A DNA stretch of 64,000 nt. Origin: JBHENC01 sp051000345 (GTDB lineage Bacteria > Acidobacteriota > Blastocatellia > Pyrinomonadales > Pyrinomonadaceae). A program made the position numbers and the translations under genes. The stretch's first letter is position 1; the number at the start of each line of letters is the position of its first letter. The notes under the pieces were generated by a model, which was not told the DNA's origin, made no database searches, and worked only from the letters and a program-made list of their open reading frames with translations. The stretch is taken from assembly GCA_051000345.1 (NCBI GenBank), contig JBPCOJ010000046.1, positions 16,780-80,779 on the forward strand. Direction: 5' to 3'. Positions 9,317 to 17,823 of the stretch are shown piece after piece.

Positions 9317-10228
9317 ATGTGTACTCTCAAAAATCTTTCTAAAATCACCATCGCCATGCTGCTGCTCGCCGTTGCTATCGGCGGCGTAGGAATCAGCGCG
9401 AACGTCTCGGCTCGACAAATGCCGTCTGCGTCGCAAGTTGCGCGCACGCCGACGGAAACAGTGCGCGAATTTTACAAGGCGCTGCGCGAGAAGCGTTTTC
9501 GTGAAGCGTTTGCGATGTCTGTTTACAATACCGCGATCAACGGTTTGACGGACGCGGAGTTTGCGTCGCTGCGAACGTCATTTAAGAAGTTAAGCGATAA
9601 GGAGTTTGCCGCGCTGCGTCCGAAGTTTCAGCCTTTGACGGCAGAAGAGTACGGTGACTTGCAAACGGACTTTGAAAATCTGGCGGCGACCATTACAACC
9701 GATGTCACGATCAGCGGCGAACAGATAAGCGGCGCGCTGGCGACGGTGTTCGTGCAGATTAAAGATGCGGACGGGAAACTCACACAGGCCGAACCCGTCG
9801 CGCTTTTTCGTGAAGGCAACGCATGGATCATCGGCGACCGCGCCAGCGCCGATTTAGTCAAACAGGAAGGCAAGGATTTTTTCTTTAACTTGCGCATTAA
9901 AACTCATGAGGAAGAAGCGCGCCGTATGCTGCAGCGCATCAAGCTGGCAGAGATCGTTTATACGTCGCAGCACAAAGGCGCGCTCGCGGATATTCCCGCG
10001 CTCGTCGCCGCAGGGCTTTTACCGAAGGATGTCGAAGCCACAGCATCCACAGGCTATGCCTTTCAATTAACGCTTGCGGCAAACGCGCGCGCCTTCACGG
10101 TCTTTGCGACACCAGCGCGTTATAATCGCACGGGTCGCCTTTCCTTTTTTATGGATGCGTCGGGAGTAAAAGCTTCGGATATGGGCGGAAAAATCTATGA
10201 TCCGCGCTCGGCAAAGAAGCCTTCGTAA
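9317..10228 (+). CDS. Exported protein with NTF2-like and pseudopilin-like parts
   Basis: A 303-residue protein. Residues 1-33 form a signal peptide or anchor (hydrophobic stretch then NVSARQ). Residues about 45-170 look like an NTF2/SnoaL-like fold (TVREFYKALREKRFREAF). Residues about 195-300 (ARRMLQRIKLAEIVYTSQHK, then LVAAGLLPKDV and a Tyr/Phe-rich beta region ending FFMDASGVK) resemble the globular part of type II secretion/type IV pseudopilins, but no pilin-type N-terminal methylation helix precedes it. Function unknown; a soluble or surface protein is likely. The domain reading is by eye and moderate. Confidence 0.7.
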   Translation: MCTLKNLSKITIAMLLLAVAIGGVGISANVSARQMPSASQVARTPTETVREFYKALREKRFREAFAMSVYNTAINGLTDAEFASLRTSFKKLSDKEFAALRPKFQPLTAEEYGDLQTDFENLAATITTDVTISGEQISGALATVFVQIKDADGKLTQAEPVALFREGNAWIIGDRASADLVKQEGKDFFFNLRIKTHEEEARRMLQRIKLAEIVYTSQHKGALADIPALVAAGLLPKDVEATASTGYAFQLTLAANARAFTVFATPARYNRTGRLSFFMDASGVKASDMGGKIYDPRSAKKPS

Positions 10229-10325
10229 ATCTCTCTGCGAAGCGACGCATAAAAGATCGGCGCATAGAGATGTTCAAATACGAGCACATGAACGGCGAAG
10301 CGGCTGAAGGGGATTTGCGTTTGTT

Positions 10326-10760
10326 ATGCCGGAAATAATACGTGCTATCGCAGGGCGCTTGCGCGAACTCGTCGGCAATCGCCGTCGCGCCGCTCGTCGT
10401 AAAGTGCGTTTGAACGCCGTCGTTTCACTGCACAACGCGAAGACCGCAAACATCGACGGCAGCCACAAACAGCCTTCGGTTCTCGAAGGCTATACGCACG
10501 ACGTGAGCGCCACCGGCCTCGCGCTTATCTTGCCCGCCATGCGCATCGGCGATCATCATCTGACGCATCAAGAGCACACGCTCCAGATCAAACTCGAACT
10601 GCACGCGGGTCAAACTCTTCTCGTGCGCGCCGTCGCCGTGCGCTACGAACCGCTCGACAGCAGCGAAACAAACGAAAAGAGTTATCTAATTGGTATGCAC
10701 ATTCTCGACACGGGCGATCAAAAACGCTTCGGCGATTATCTTCAAACGCTTTCAAGTTAA
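10326..10760 (+). CDS. PilZ-domain protein (putative cyclic-di-GMP receptor)
   Basis: A 144-residue single-domain protein. It carries the two parts of the PilZ cyclic-di-GMP site: an Arg-rich motif RRAARRKVR (about residues 19-27) and a DVSATGLAL motif (about 60-68) in the position of [D/N]xSxxG. PilZ proteins bind cyclic-di-GMP and alter motility, secretion or polysaccharide production. The GGDEF and HD-GYP proteins elsewhere in the window could supply or remove the ligand. It is the last plus-strand gene before a minus-strand gene 42 bases away. Confidence 0.85.
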   Translation: MPEIIRAIAGRLRELVGNRRRAARRKVRLNAVVSLHNAKTANIDGSHKQPSVLEGYTHDVSATGLALILPAMRIGDHHLTHQEHTLQIKLELHAGQTLLVRAVAVRYEPLDSSETNEKSYLIGMHILDTGDQKRFGDYLQTLSS

Positions 10761-10801
10761 AAATTCGATTGCCGCGCGGACGAAGGAATTTTTCGCTTTC
10801 G

Positions 10802-11479
10802 TCAATCCAAAAAGCACAGCTCGCCGAAAGCTTCCGAAACATGAAAATTCGGCTGCGCTGTATGCGTCGGTTGCCAAGCGAGATAGCGTTCGCTGCCCGT
10901 CCCGACACAGCGAAAGAGATTCGCCCGCCAGCATGTTCCGATTTGCGGCGCGGAACGATTCACGCCGAACGCCGCCCACGGCACTTGCATCGCAATCGTT
11001 ATTGAGCCTTCACCGATGCGCGCATGAGCCGTCATCCCTGATCGATATTGCCAATCGGTTTCGCGTCCCGTTTGTGTGATGCGAAGCGCCAGATCGATCC
11101 ACTCGCCGGTTGGCGCTGCCTCGAACTCGAAATACTTTTCCGGCTCGCCCGCGTCCGGCGCGATAAAGATTTCGCACACGTCGCGCTCCCATAGCCCGAC
11201 GGTCTTTTCTTTTATTTGCGGCGCAGGATGAACGATCAACGGCTCATGTTGGCGACACACGAAGCGCACGCTCAAACCTTCGCTTGACCATAGAACGCGC
11301 GCTTCCGCATGACGTGCAGGCGCGGCGGCTTCGCCAGACCACAGCCGAGTCAGATGAACAGGCGACGCGTCGTTCCATGCTGCATGATTTAATTCATCGA
11401 CACGGACATCAGCGCGGCGCGCTTCGATGACATTCGCCGCGTCCGTTTCGCTTATTCTTTCATCACGTTCATCATTCAA
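10802..11479 (-). CDS. CBM9-like (DOMON-type) domain protein
   Basis: A 225-residue protein without a signal peptide. It has the pattern of the family-9 carbohydrate-binding-like beta sandwich: an early ARVLWSSEGLSVRFVC strand pair, a central WERDVCEIFIAPDAGEP motif, YFEFEAAPTGEWID, and a late IGTCWRANLFRCVG. Proteins with this single domain are common in acidobacteria and planctomycetes and are usually uncharacterised. It lies just downstream of the SDR gene (17-base gap, same strand), so they may be cotranscribed. No ligand can be assigned. Confidence 0.75.
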   Translation of the reverse strand: MNDERDERISETDAANVIEARRADVRVDELNHAAWNDASPVHLTRLWSGEAAAPARHAEARVLWSSEGLSVRFVCRQHEPLIVHPAPQIKEKTVGLWERDVCEIFIAPDAGEPEKYFEFEAAPTGEWIDLALRITQTGRETDWQYRSGMTAHARIGEGSITIAMQVPWAAFGVNRSAPQIGTCWRANLFRCVGTGSERYLAWQPTHTAQPNFHVSEAFGELCFLD

Positions 11480-11496
11480 TTTAATTCACGTCCATC

Positions 11497-12288
11497 TTAA
11501 TAAATGCTGCGTATCCAGCCGCCGTCCACTTGCAGCGTGACGCCTGTGATGAATGATGCGCGTTCGGAAGCTAAAAAGGCGACGGCGGCGGCGATTTCTT
11601 CGGGGCGCGCGAGGCGGCGCATCGGCGCTTGATTCGCCCATCCAGCGATCATTTCTTCCTTCGATTTACCGGCGGCCTGCCCGCGCTGCTCGGCGAGTTC
11701 ATATTGTCGCTCGGTTAAAGTATAGCCGGGCGCGACATTGTTGACGGTCACGTTATCGGCGGCGAGTTCGTTCGATAAGGTTTTCGCAAATCCGGTTAGT
11801 CCAGCGCGCATCGTGTTGGAAAGAAGCAACCCGTCAACCGGCTGCTTGACGGAAATCGAAGTGATGTTGATGATGCGTCCCCAACGCTGTTCGCGCATTT
11901 GCGTGGCGACGAGATGCGCGAGGCGTATCGCCGAAAGCGCGCTCTGCTCGAAAGCGCGCGCGTACATTTCGAGCGTTGTATTGGCGAAAGTGGATGAAGG
12001 CGAACCGCCCGCGTTCGTCACGCAAACATCGACGCGCCCTGCTTCCTTTATTACTTGAGAAACAAAGCGCGTCGTGTCATCGTCGTTTGTCACGTCGGCC
12101 TGCACGCCTGTGACTTGCGCGTTTGTTTCAGAACTTATTCTAGCGGCGGCCTGCTTCGCGCGTTCCGCATCACGCGAGCAAAGAAAAACACGCGCGCCCT
12201 CACGCGCGAGTTCGAGCGCCGCCGCGTAGCCGATGCCGCGACTTGCGGCGGCCACCAACGCAACACGATTTTGTAAGCCTAAATCCAT
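11497..12288 (-). CDS. Atypical short-chain dehydrogenase/reductase family protein
   Basis: A 263-residue SDR-fold protein with a complete Rossmann domain: AAASRGIG (residues 13-20), the cofactor-binding D of QADV, and NAGG at 92-95. The active site is altered. The conserved Ser is present as S144 in NITSIS, but the YxxxK pair is replaced by S157 and R161 (LLLSNTMRAG). This pattern recurs in a divergent SDR subgroup of unknown chemistry, so ordinary ketone reduction is doubtful. The C-terminus VDGGWIRSIY is normal. A role in the anthraniloyl-CoA pathway is possible from proximity only. Confidence 0.85.
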   Translation of the reverse strand: MDLGLQNRVALVAAASRGIGYAAALELAREGARVFLCSRDAERAKQAAARISSETNAQVTGVQADVTNDDDTTRFVSQVIKEAGRVDVCVTNAGGSPSSTFANTTLEMYARAFEQSALSAIRLAHLVATQMREQRWGRIINITSISVKQPVDGLLLSNTMRAGLTGFAKTLSNELAADNVTVNNVAPGYTLTERQYELAEQRGQAAGKSKEEMIAGWANQAPMRRLARPEEIAAAVAFLASERASFITGVTLQVDGGWIRSIY

Positions 12289-12532
12289 TTCAATTCATCT
12301 CCCTTTTTTGCGCGAAAATCTTTATCGTATTAATGCTCCCGACGAAGGTAGCACTATCGCGCCGATGCCTGTCAAATTGCCCGCGCCTTAAACAATTCCA
12401 ACTTTGACCGAATCATCATACTGACCTGTCAGACTGACATCTTCGCCTGACAAATACCGCCTCTCAGCGCGCCGCCAATTTACCGCTTAAACGACGAAAT
12501 GCTGAATGTTTCGCGTGTATTTGAGGCATATG

Positions 12533-12801
12533 GCGTGTGTGGCACGCATCTTGTTATAGATTATGGCGCGGCTCGAAGCGCTGCAAGGCGCTTCACGAAC
12601 CCACCGCACAGGGTTCGATAGCCGCACCATTTGAAAACAAAGAAGCGTCCGCCGAAAAAGATGTGCGCATGGATGCTTCTTGAACGAAATCTCACCCCCG
12701 GACAGGCGGGCGATTGCCCCTTTGAAAAAGATGCCCGCCACTTGCCCCGTTCGTCGCCGGAAGCGAAAATTGATTTGCTCCCAAGCTTCGCTTCCGGCGA
12801 C
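12533..12801. other. Non-coding block of strong hairpins, candidate structured RNA
   Basis: The 664-base gap 12289-12952 has no convincing gene. Within it six stems follow one another: 12533-12537/12543-12547; an outer stem 12564-12573/12620-12629 (one mismatch) enclosing 12575-12581/12588-12594 and 12596-12602/12611-12617, which together make a three-way junction; 12640-12650/12671-12681 (one G-U); 12705-12711/12733-12739; and a perfect 15-bp stem 12753-12767/12787-12801. No T-run follows on either strand. The rest of the gap (12289-12532, 12802-12952) is AT-richer and presumably carries promoters for the divergent SDR and HD-GYP genes. It could be an RNA gene, a 5' leader of the HD-GYP gene, or a composite palindromic element. 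Confidence 0.45.
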
Positions 12802-12952
12802 AAACACCCCAAACCAATTAGATTAAAGACACGCACAAGGAAATTGATAAGCAGTAAAAAGAATTGATGAATGATGTCGAAAAAATTTGTTTCTCTTCAT
12901 CGTTCATTATTCGTAATTTGATCAACAAGTCATAACGTTCGGTTGATCGGAG

Positions 12953-15511
12953 ATGGAGCGAGTGAAATTCATAGAAATGTCTGATTATAACCGCGCGGCC
13001 AAATCATATTGGTCTGTGATGGTTGCCGCCGGAGCTTTAACGAGCGTCTGGGGGCTTTATCATTGTCTGGCGTTTACTCCGGCGGAGTGGTGGCAATTTC
13101 TCGCGCTCGTCGGCCTCGTCGTCGTCGCGGGCTTTTTCCCGATTCGCATTCCGAACACTTCCGCGAGCGTCACTGCGGGCGACACATTCATCTTTTTGAG
13201 CGTTCTCTTTCTGGGCATTCCGGCGGCGATTGTCGTCGGCGTGGTGGATTCCTTCGTTAGCTCCGCGCGCACCACGAAACGCGCGACGAGTTGGCTCTGG
13301 GCACCCGCGATGATGGCGGTCACGGTTTTCATTTCCGGCAACGCCTTTTATTTTACGCTCGCCGCTTACTCTCACATCGCGGACGCGCCGCTAGGCACGC
13401 TGCCCGTGCGACTCGATCAATTAGCCATACCGCTCGCCGTGATGACGATTGCGCAATATTTTCTTAACGGCCTCGCGGTTGCCACCGTTTGCGCGCTGAA
13501 GAAACGCCATTCGATTCTAAAATTCTGGCGCGACGGTTATCTCTGGACATCTTGGACATTTTTCGCGGCGGGCGTCGCTGCCTGCATGATCTATGAAGCC
13601 GCGTCGCGCTTCGGCCTTCTCTACGTCGCATTGAGCTTGCCCGTAATCGCCGCGACGTTTGCGACTTACAAAGTTTACTTCGCCCGCGTTGACGAAAAAA
13701 CGCGCGAAGCCGCAGAGATGAGCCGCTTGCATCTGGCGACTGTCGAAGCGCTCGCCACCGCCATTGACGCGAAGGATCAAACGACGCATTGCCATGTTCG
13801 CCGCGTGCAAATCTACGCCGCAGGAATGGGCGAACTCTTTGACCTCTCCCACAAGGAAATCGAAGCGCTCAAAGCGGGCGCGCTCCTGCATGATGTCGGC
13901 AAGCTCGCCGTGCCGGATCACATCTTGAACAAACCGGGCAGGCTTTCCACTGCCGAGTTTGAAAAAATGAAGGTGCATACGACCGTCGGCGCGGACATTC
14001 TCGAACGCGTGGATTTCCCGTACCCGGTGGTGCCGATTGTTCGCCACCACCACGAACAGTGGGACGGCAAAGGCTACCCTGACAATTTGAAGGGCGAAGA
14101 AATCCCTATCACCGCGCGCATTCTTTCCGTCGTCGATTGCTTCGACTCCGTGCGCGAAGATCGCCCGTATCGTCGCGGCATGACGCGCGAAGAAGCGAGC
14201 GCGCTCCTTCTTCGCGGCGCAGGCACGCATTTCGATCCGAAAATCGTCGATTCGTTTCTCGAACATCTGCCGCGCTTTGAAACTGAAATCGTTGCGCTGT
14301 GCCTAGACCAGCAACCGCCCGTCGATGAAAGCGTTAAGCCGCGCGCGTTGACGCCGGAAGAAATCGCCAAAAGCAAAGTCCGCGCTTCATCGAACGCGCA
14401 TCTCGAGCAAATCAAAAACGCGCACCGCGAAGTTTACGCGCTTTATGAAATCGCGCGCACCTTCGGCTCGTCTCTCGACATCGAAGACACGCTCTCGATT
14501 CTCGTCAACAAAGTCGGACACATCGTGCCGTTCAGCACCTGCGTCGTTTATTTGCACGACGAACTAAAGGGCTATTCGACTGCCGCGCACGTCGCCGGAA
14601 AAAATGCCGAACTGCTGCGCTCCAGATGCGTCGCGCCGGGCGAAGGCATCACGGGCTTTGTGCTTTCCAATCGCCGCGCTATTAATCGCATCGATCCGGC
14701 GCTCGACTTTTCAGACTTGAATTTGCTGGATGCTGACGGCGAATATCGCTCGATGGCTGCGCTGCCGCTTTACAAGGACGATCACTTGCTCGGCGCGCTC
14801 TGCGTTTACTCGATGGAGTTGAACGAATACACCGACGATCACATGCGACTGCTCGAAACAGTTGCGCGGCTCGCTTCCGATGCTCTGAGCAACGCCGTGC
14901 ATCATGCCGAAGCTGAATCTCATGCGCTTACGGATTCTTTGACGAACCTTCCGAACGCACGCGCCATGTACGTGCGCTTCGAGCAGGAAGCAGCGCGCGC
15001 GCGTCGCTCCGGCAAGCCCTTTCAAGTCGTCATGCTCGACTTGGATGATTTCAAGCAAGTCAACGACACGTTCGGACACAAAACGGGCGATCAAATGCTG
15101 CGCGAAATGGCGCGCATTTTACAGGCGCAGCTGCGCGAATACGATTTCCTCGCGCGTTATGCGGGCGATGAATTCGTCGCCATCGTGCATGATTTGTCGG
15201 GCGAACAGGTTGCGGAATTTCACGAACGCATCGAACGCGCCGTGACGAGTTTTTCCCTGCACGTTCGCGGATCGTCGAGGGCGCGCGTCGGCATCAGCGT
15301 CGGCGCAGCCACCTACGGCGCAGACGGCGAAACGCTCGACCAGCTTTTAATCGCCGCCGATCAAGCGATGTACTCCGCCAAGTCCCAGCACAAACAGCGA
15401 AAGCAAAAGCATTCGCTTAGCGCTGCCGTGACCAGTACGGACAAGCGTGAAGAAGTCGAACCAATTGTCGATCTCAACACAGGCAGACTGACTTCCGAAG
15501 CAATCAATTAA
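12953..15511 (+). CDS. Membrane HD-GYP/GAF/GGDEF cyclic-di-GMP signalling protein
   Basis: An 852-residue protein. Residues about 20-240 hold seven or eight membrane helices of a MASE-like sensor. Next come an HD-GYP phosphodiesterase domain (LLHDVGK with H313-D314; DGKGYP with GYP 374-376), a GAF domain (about 480-645) and a GGDEF domain (about 655-815). The GGDEF signature reads AGDEF (737-741), a change tolerated by some active cyclases, and an inhibitory-site RxxD (REYD) lies five residues upstream. One protein may thus both make and degrade cyclic-di-GMP. The GGAG at 12949 abuts the first ATG, so a GTG at 12962 or the ATG at 12977 may be the true start. Confidence 0.9.
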   Translation: MERVKFIEMSDYNRAAKSYWSVMVAAGALTSVWGLYHCLAFTPAEWWQFLALVGLVVVAGFFPIRIPNTSASVTAGDTFIFLSVLFLGIPAAIVVGVVDSFVSSARTTKRATSWLWAPAMMAVTVFISGNAFYFTLAAYSHIADAPLGTLPVRLDQLAIPLAVMTIAQYFLNGLAVATVCALKKRHSILKFWRDGYLWTSWTFFAAGVAACMIYEAASRFGLLYVALSLPVIAATFATYKVYFARVDEKTREAAEMSRLHLATVEALATAIDAKDQTTHCHVRRVQIYAAGMGELFDLSHKEIEALKAGALLHDVGKLAVPDHILNKPGRLSTAEFEKMKVHTTVGADILERVDFPYPVVPIVRHHHEQWDGKGYPDNLKGEEIPITARILSVVDCFDSVREDRPYRRGMTREEASALLLRGAGTHFDPKIVDSFLEHLPRFETEIVALCLDQQPPVDESVKPRALTPEEIAKSKVRASSNAHLEQIKNAHREVYALYEIARTFGSSLDIEDTLSILVNKVGHIVPFSTCVVYLHDELKGYSTAAHVAGKNAELLRSRCVAPGEGITGFVLSNRRAINRIDPALDFSDLNLLDADGEYRSMAALPLYKDDHLLGALCVYSMELNEYTDDHMRLLETVARLASDALSNAVHHAEAESHALTDSLTNLPNARAMYVRFEQEAARARRSGKPFQVVMLDLDDFKQVNDTFGHKTGDQMLREMARILQAQLREYDFLARYAGDEFVAIVHDLSGEQVAEFHERIERAVTSFSLHVRGSSRARVGISVGAATYGADGETLDQLLIAADQAMYSAKSQHKQRKQKHSLSAAVTSTDKREEVEPIVDLNTGRLTSEAIN

Positions 15512-15514
15512 AAA

Positions 15515-15574
15515 CAGATGCTGGATGTTAGATGTTAGGTGCTGGCAGAGCCGCCTACTAATATCCAGCATCTG
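15515..15574. repeat. Short inverted-repeat element
   Basis: The arms CAGATGCTGGAT (15515-15526) and ATCCAGCATCTG (15563-15574) are a perfect 12-bp inverted repeat just after the HD-GYP gene. Related words (GATGTTAG, GGCATCTGCC) recur on both sides up to about 15590. No T-run follows, so it is more likely a dispersed palindromic repeat than a simple terminator. The rest of the gap to 15768 shows nothing else. Confidence 0.55.
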
Positions 15575-15768
15575 CCATCCGGCATCTGCCTTAATCTTTC
15601 TTGACAAACCCAGCGGCTTCGCTTTCAATCCTAGCAATCGACGCCGCGCTTTCTATTTCGGCTGTTCACGGCTAGCGCGGCGTCACCAATAAATTTGCGG
15701 CAAATTGCGTGGAAGCGATTTGCGCGAAATCCGACCTCATGCGGAATCTTGGTGAGAGACGCGAATGA

Positions 15769-17820
15769 ATGCCGACCCTTATCGAAAATAAAATCGAGAA
15801 CGCCGCGACGCTCCTTGTCGTCGACGACAACGAGCGCGAGCGCGAGCGACTGCGGCGCACCTTCGAGGATGCAGGCCACCGCGTCGTCACCGCGCCGGAC
15901 GCGATGTCCGCTTTGCGCCTGCTTCACAAAGAGCATTGCGATCTTATCTTGCTCGATATCGAAATGCCGGGCGTGGACGGCCTTGCGCTCTGCCGCCTTC
16001 TGCGCGCGCAACCGGCAACACGCCAACTGCCCATCGTGATGCTTTCCGCGAGCGACGAGGAAAGCCGCAAAGTCGATGCCTTCGCCGCCGGAGCAGATGA
16101 TTACATTCTTAAACCTTCAAGCCCGCGCGAATTGCTGACCAGAACCGGCGCGCATCTTGACGCCGCCGAGCGCACGCGCGATCTCGTTGGCAGCAATCGT
16201 GAACTGCGATTTCTCGCCGAACTAGGGCATGATCTTTTGCGCGCGCTCGAACCGGAACAAGTCGTGCGCCGCGTTGCTGGCGCAACATACGAAGGCACGA
16301 ACGCGGCCTTGTGCGCCGCCGTCATTAACCTCAAAGAGCCGCGCGCCGCCGTTTGCGTTTTTGACCGCGAGGGAATCGCCGGAAACACCTCGCATGTTTA
16401 TCTTGATCGCCTTGCCGCGTGGCTCGCAAACGCTTCATTCGCGTCGGAACTTATCGACGACCAACACAAATTTTTACTACGCGATACGACTCACGCCGTT
16501 GAATACCTCGCGCCCTTGCGCTTCGACGGACAGACACAGGGCGCGCTCATCGCTTGCTTCGACGACGAAACAGCGTGCGGCGAAATCGAAAGGCGTTTGA
16601 TCGCCGCCGCCGCGCAGCAGGCGTCTATGGCCGCGCATATTTCTTCGCTGTATGCGGCGTCGCGCGCTTCCTCGCAAAGCCTCGCCGAAGAAGTAAAGCG
16701 CCGCACGAAGGAAGCGGAAGCGCAGCGCCGTTTCACCGAAGCGATTATCGACAGTTTGCCGCTTTCGCTTTATGCGGTTGACCGCGATTATTCGATTGTC
16801 GCTTGGAACCGCAATCGTGAACTCGGCGGGCAGGGCATTCCGCGCGAGGAAGTGCTGGGGCGCAATATTTTCGATGTGCTCACCAAGCAGAAACGCCAAG
16901 TGCTCGAAGCGGAGTTCGCGCGTGCCTTCGAGACGGGCGAAATCGAGCGCATCGAACAGGAAACGACTTCCGCCGACGGCACGACCAAACACTGGCTTGT
17001 CAGCAAGATTCCGATGCGCGCAGATAGCGGCGAGGAAGTCTCGCACGTTATCACCGTCGGCGAGGACATCACGTCGCGCGTCGAGGCCAGCCGCGCCGTC
17101 ACGCGCACCGAAAAGCTCGCTGCCGTCGGGCGTCTCGCCGCCGGTGTCGTGCATGAAATCAATAATCCTCTCGCCACAATTTCCGCCTGCGCCGAAGCTC
17201 TCGAATCGCGCGTTAAAGAAGGCGCATTCGATTCATCGCCCGAAGCCGACGATCTGCGCGAGTATCTGGAACTGATTCGCACGGAAGCTTTTCGCTGCAA
17301 AACCATCACGAACGGCTTGCTCGATTTCAGCCGCACGCGCGCAGGCCAGCATGTCAGCGTCGATCTCGCGCAAGTGATGCAAGCCGCCGCGCGCTTGCTC
17401 GCACATCAACGGCGCGGCCAGAACATAGAAATCGAAACAATCGCGCACGATGATCTGCAAATCGTTTCCGGCGACGAAGGCCAATTGCAGCAGGCCTTGA
17501 TTGCGCTCGCCACCAACGCCATCGACGCGATGCCCGAAGGCGGCACATTAACGCTCGCGGCGCGCAACGAATACGCCAACGTGATTCTCGAAGTGCGCGA
17601 CACGGGCATCGGCATTCCGCGCGAACATCTCGCAAAAATCTTCGATCCGTTTTTTACGACAAAGGAAATCGGGCGCGGCACGGGTCTCGGCCTCGCCGTG
17701 TGTTATGGTATCGTAGCCGAGCACGGCGGACATATGGACGTGCAGTCAGTCGTCGGCGCAGGCACGACGTTTACCATTCGCCTGCCTGCCGCTCAAATAC
17801 AACATCACGGAGAACTGTAA
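15769..17820 (+). CDS. Receiver-GAF-PAS histidine kinase
   Basis: A 683-residue cytoplasmic kinase with an N-terminal receiver domain (VVDDNERERERL; phospho-acceptor in LLDIEMPGVDG), a GAF-like region (about 150-290), a PAS domain (about 320-435) and a HisKA/HATPase core. The phospho-accepting His is H462 in VVHEINNPLATI; the ATP lid motifs DTGIGIPREHL and GRGTGLGLAV are intact. No membrane segment is present, so its input is probably intracellular or relayed through the receiver. It is followed after 3 bases by an NtrC-family regulator, its likely phospho-transfer partner. The ATG at 15769 lacks a strong Shine-Dalgarno. Confidence 0.9.
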   Translation: MPTLIENKIENAATLLVVDDNERERERLRRTFEDAGHRVVTAPDAMSALRLLHKEHCDLILLDIEMPGVDGLALCRLLRAQPATRQLPIVMLSASDEESRKVDAFAAGADDYILKPSSPRELLTRTGAHLDAAERTRDLVGSNRELRFLAELGHDLLRALEPEQVVRRVAGATYEGTNAALCAAVINLKEPRAAVCVFDREGIAGNTSHVYLDRLAAWLANASFASELIDDQHKFLLRDTTHAVEYLAPLRFDGQTQGALIACFDDETACGEIERRLIAAAAQQASMAAHISSLYAASRASSQSLAEEVKRRTKEAEAQRRFTEAIIDSLPLSLYAVDRDYSIVAWNRNRELGGQGIPREEVLGRNIFDVLTKQKRQVLEAEFARAFETGEIERIEQETTSADGTTKHWLVSKIPMRADSGEEVSHVITVGEDITSRVEASRAVTRTEKLAAVGRLAAGVVHEINNPLATISACAEALESRVKEGAFDSSPEADDLREYLELIRTEAFRCKTITNGLLDFSRTRAGQHVSVDLAQVMQAAARLLAHQRRGQNIEIETIAHDDLQIVSGDEGQLQQALIALATNAIDAMPEGGTLTLAARNEYANVILEVRDTGIGIPREHLAKIFDPFFTTKEIGRGTGLGLAVCYGIVAEHGGHMDVQSVVGAGTTFTIRLPAAQIQHHGEL

Positions 17821-17823
17821 GTT

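Noticed and set aside
12487..12867. Several open frames of 78-106 codons on both strands between the SDR and HD-GYP genes
   Set aside because: They cross the multi-hairpin block, overlap one another and show no family features; the stem structure explains the sequence better.
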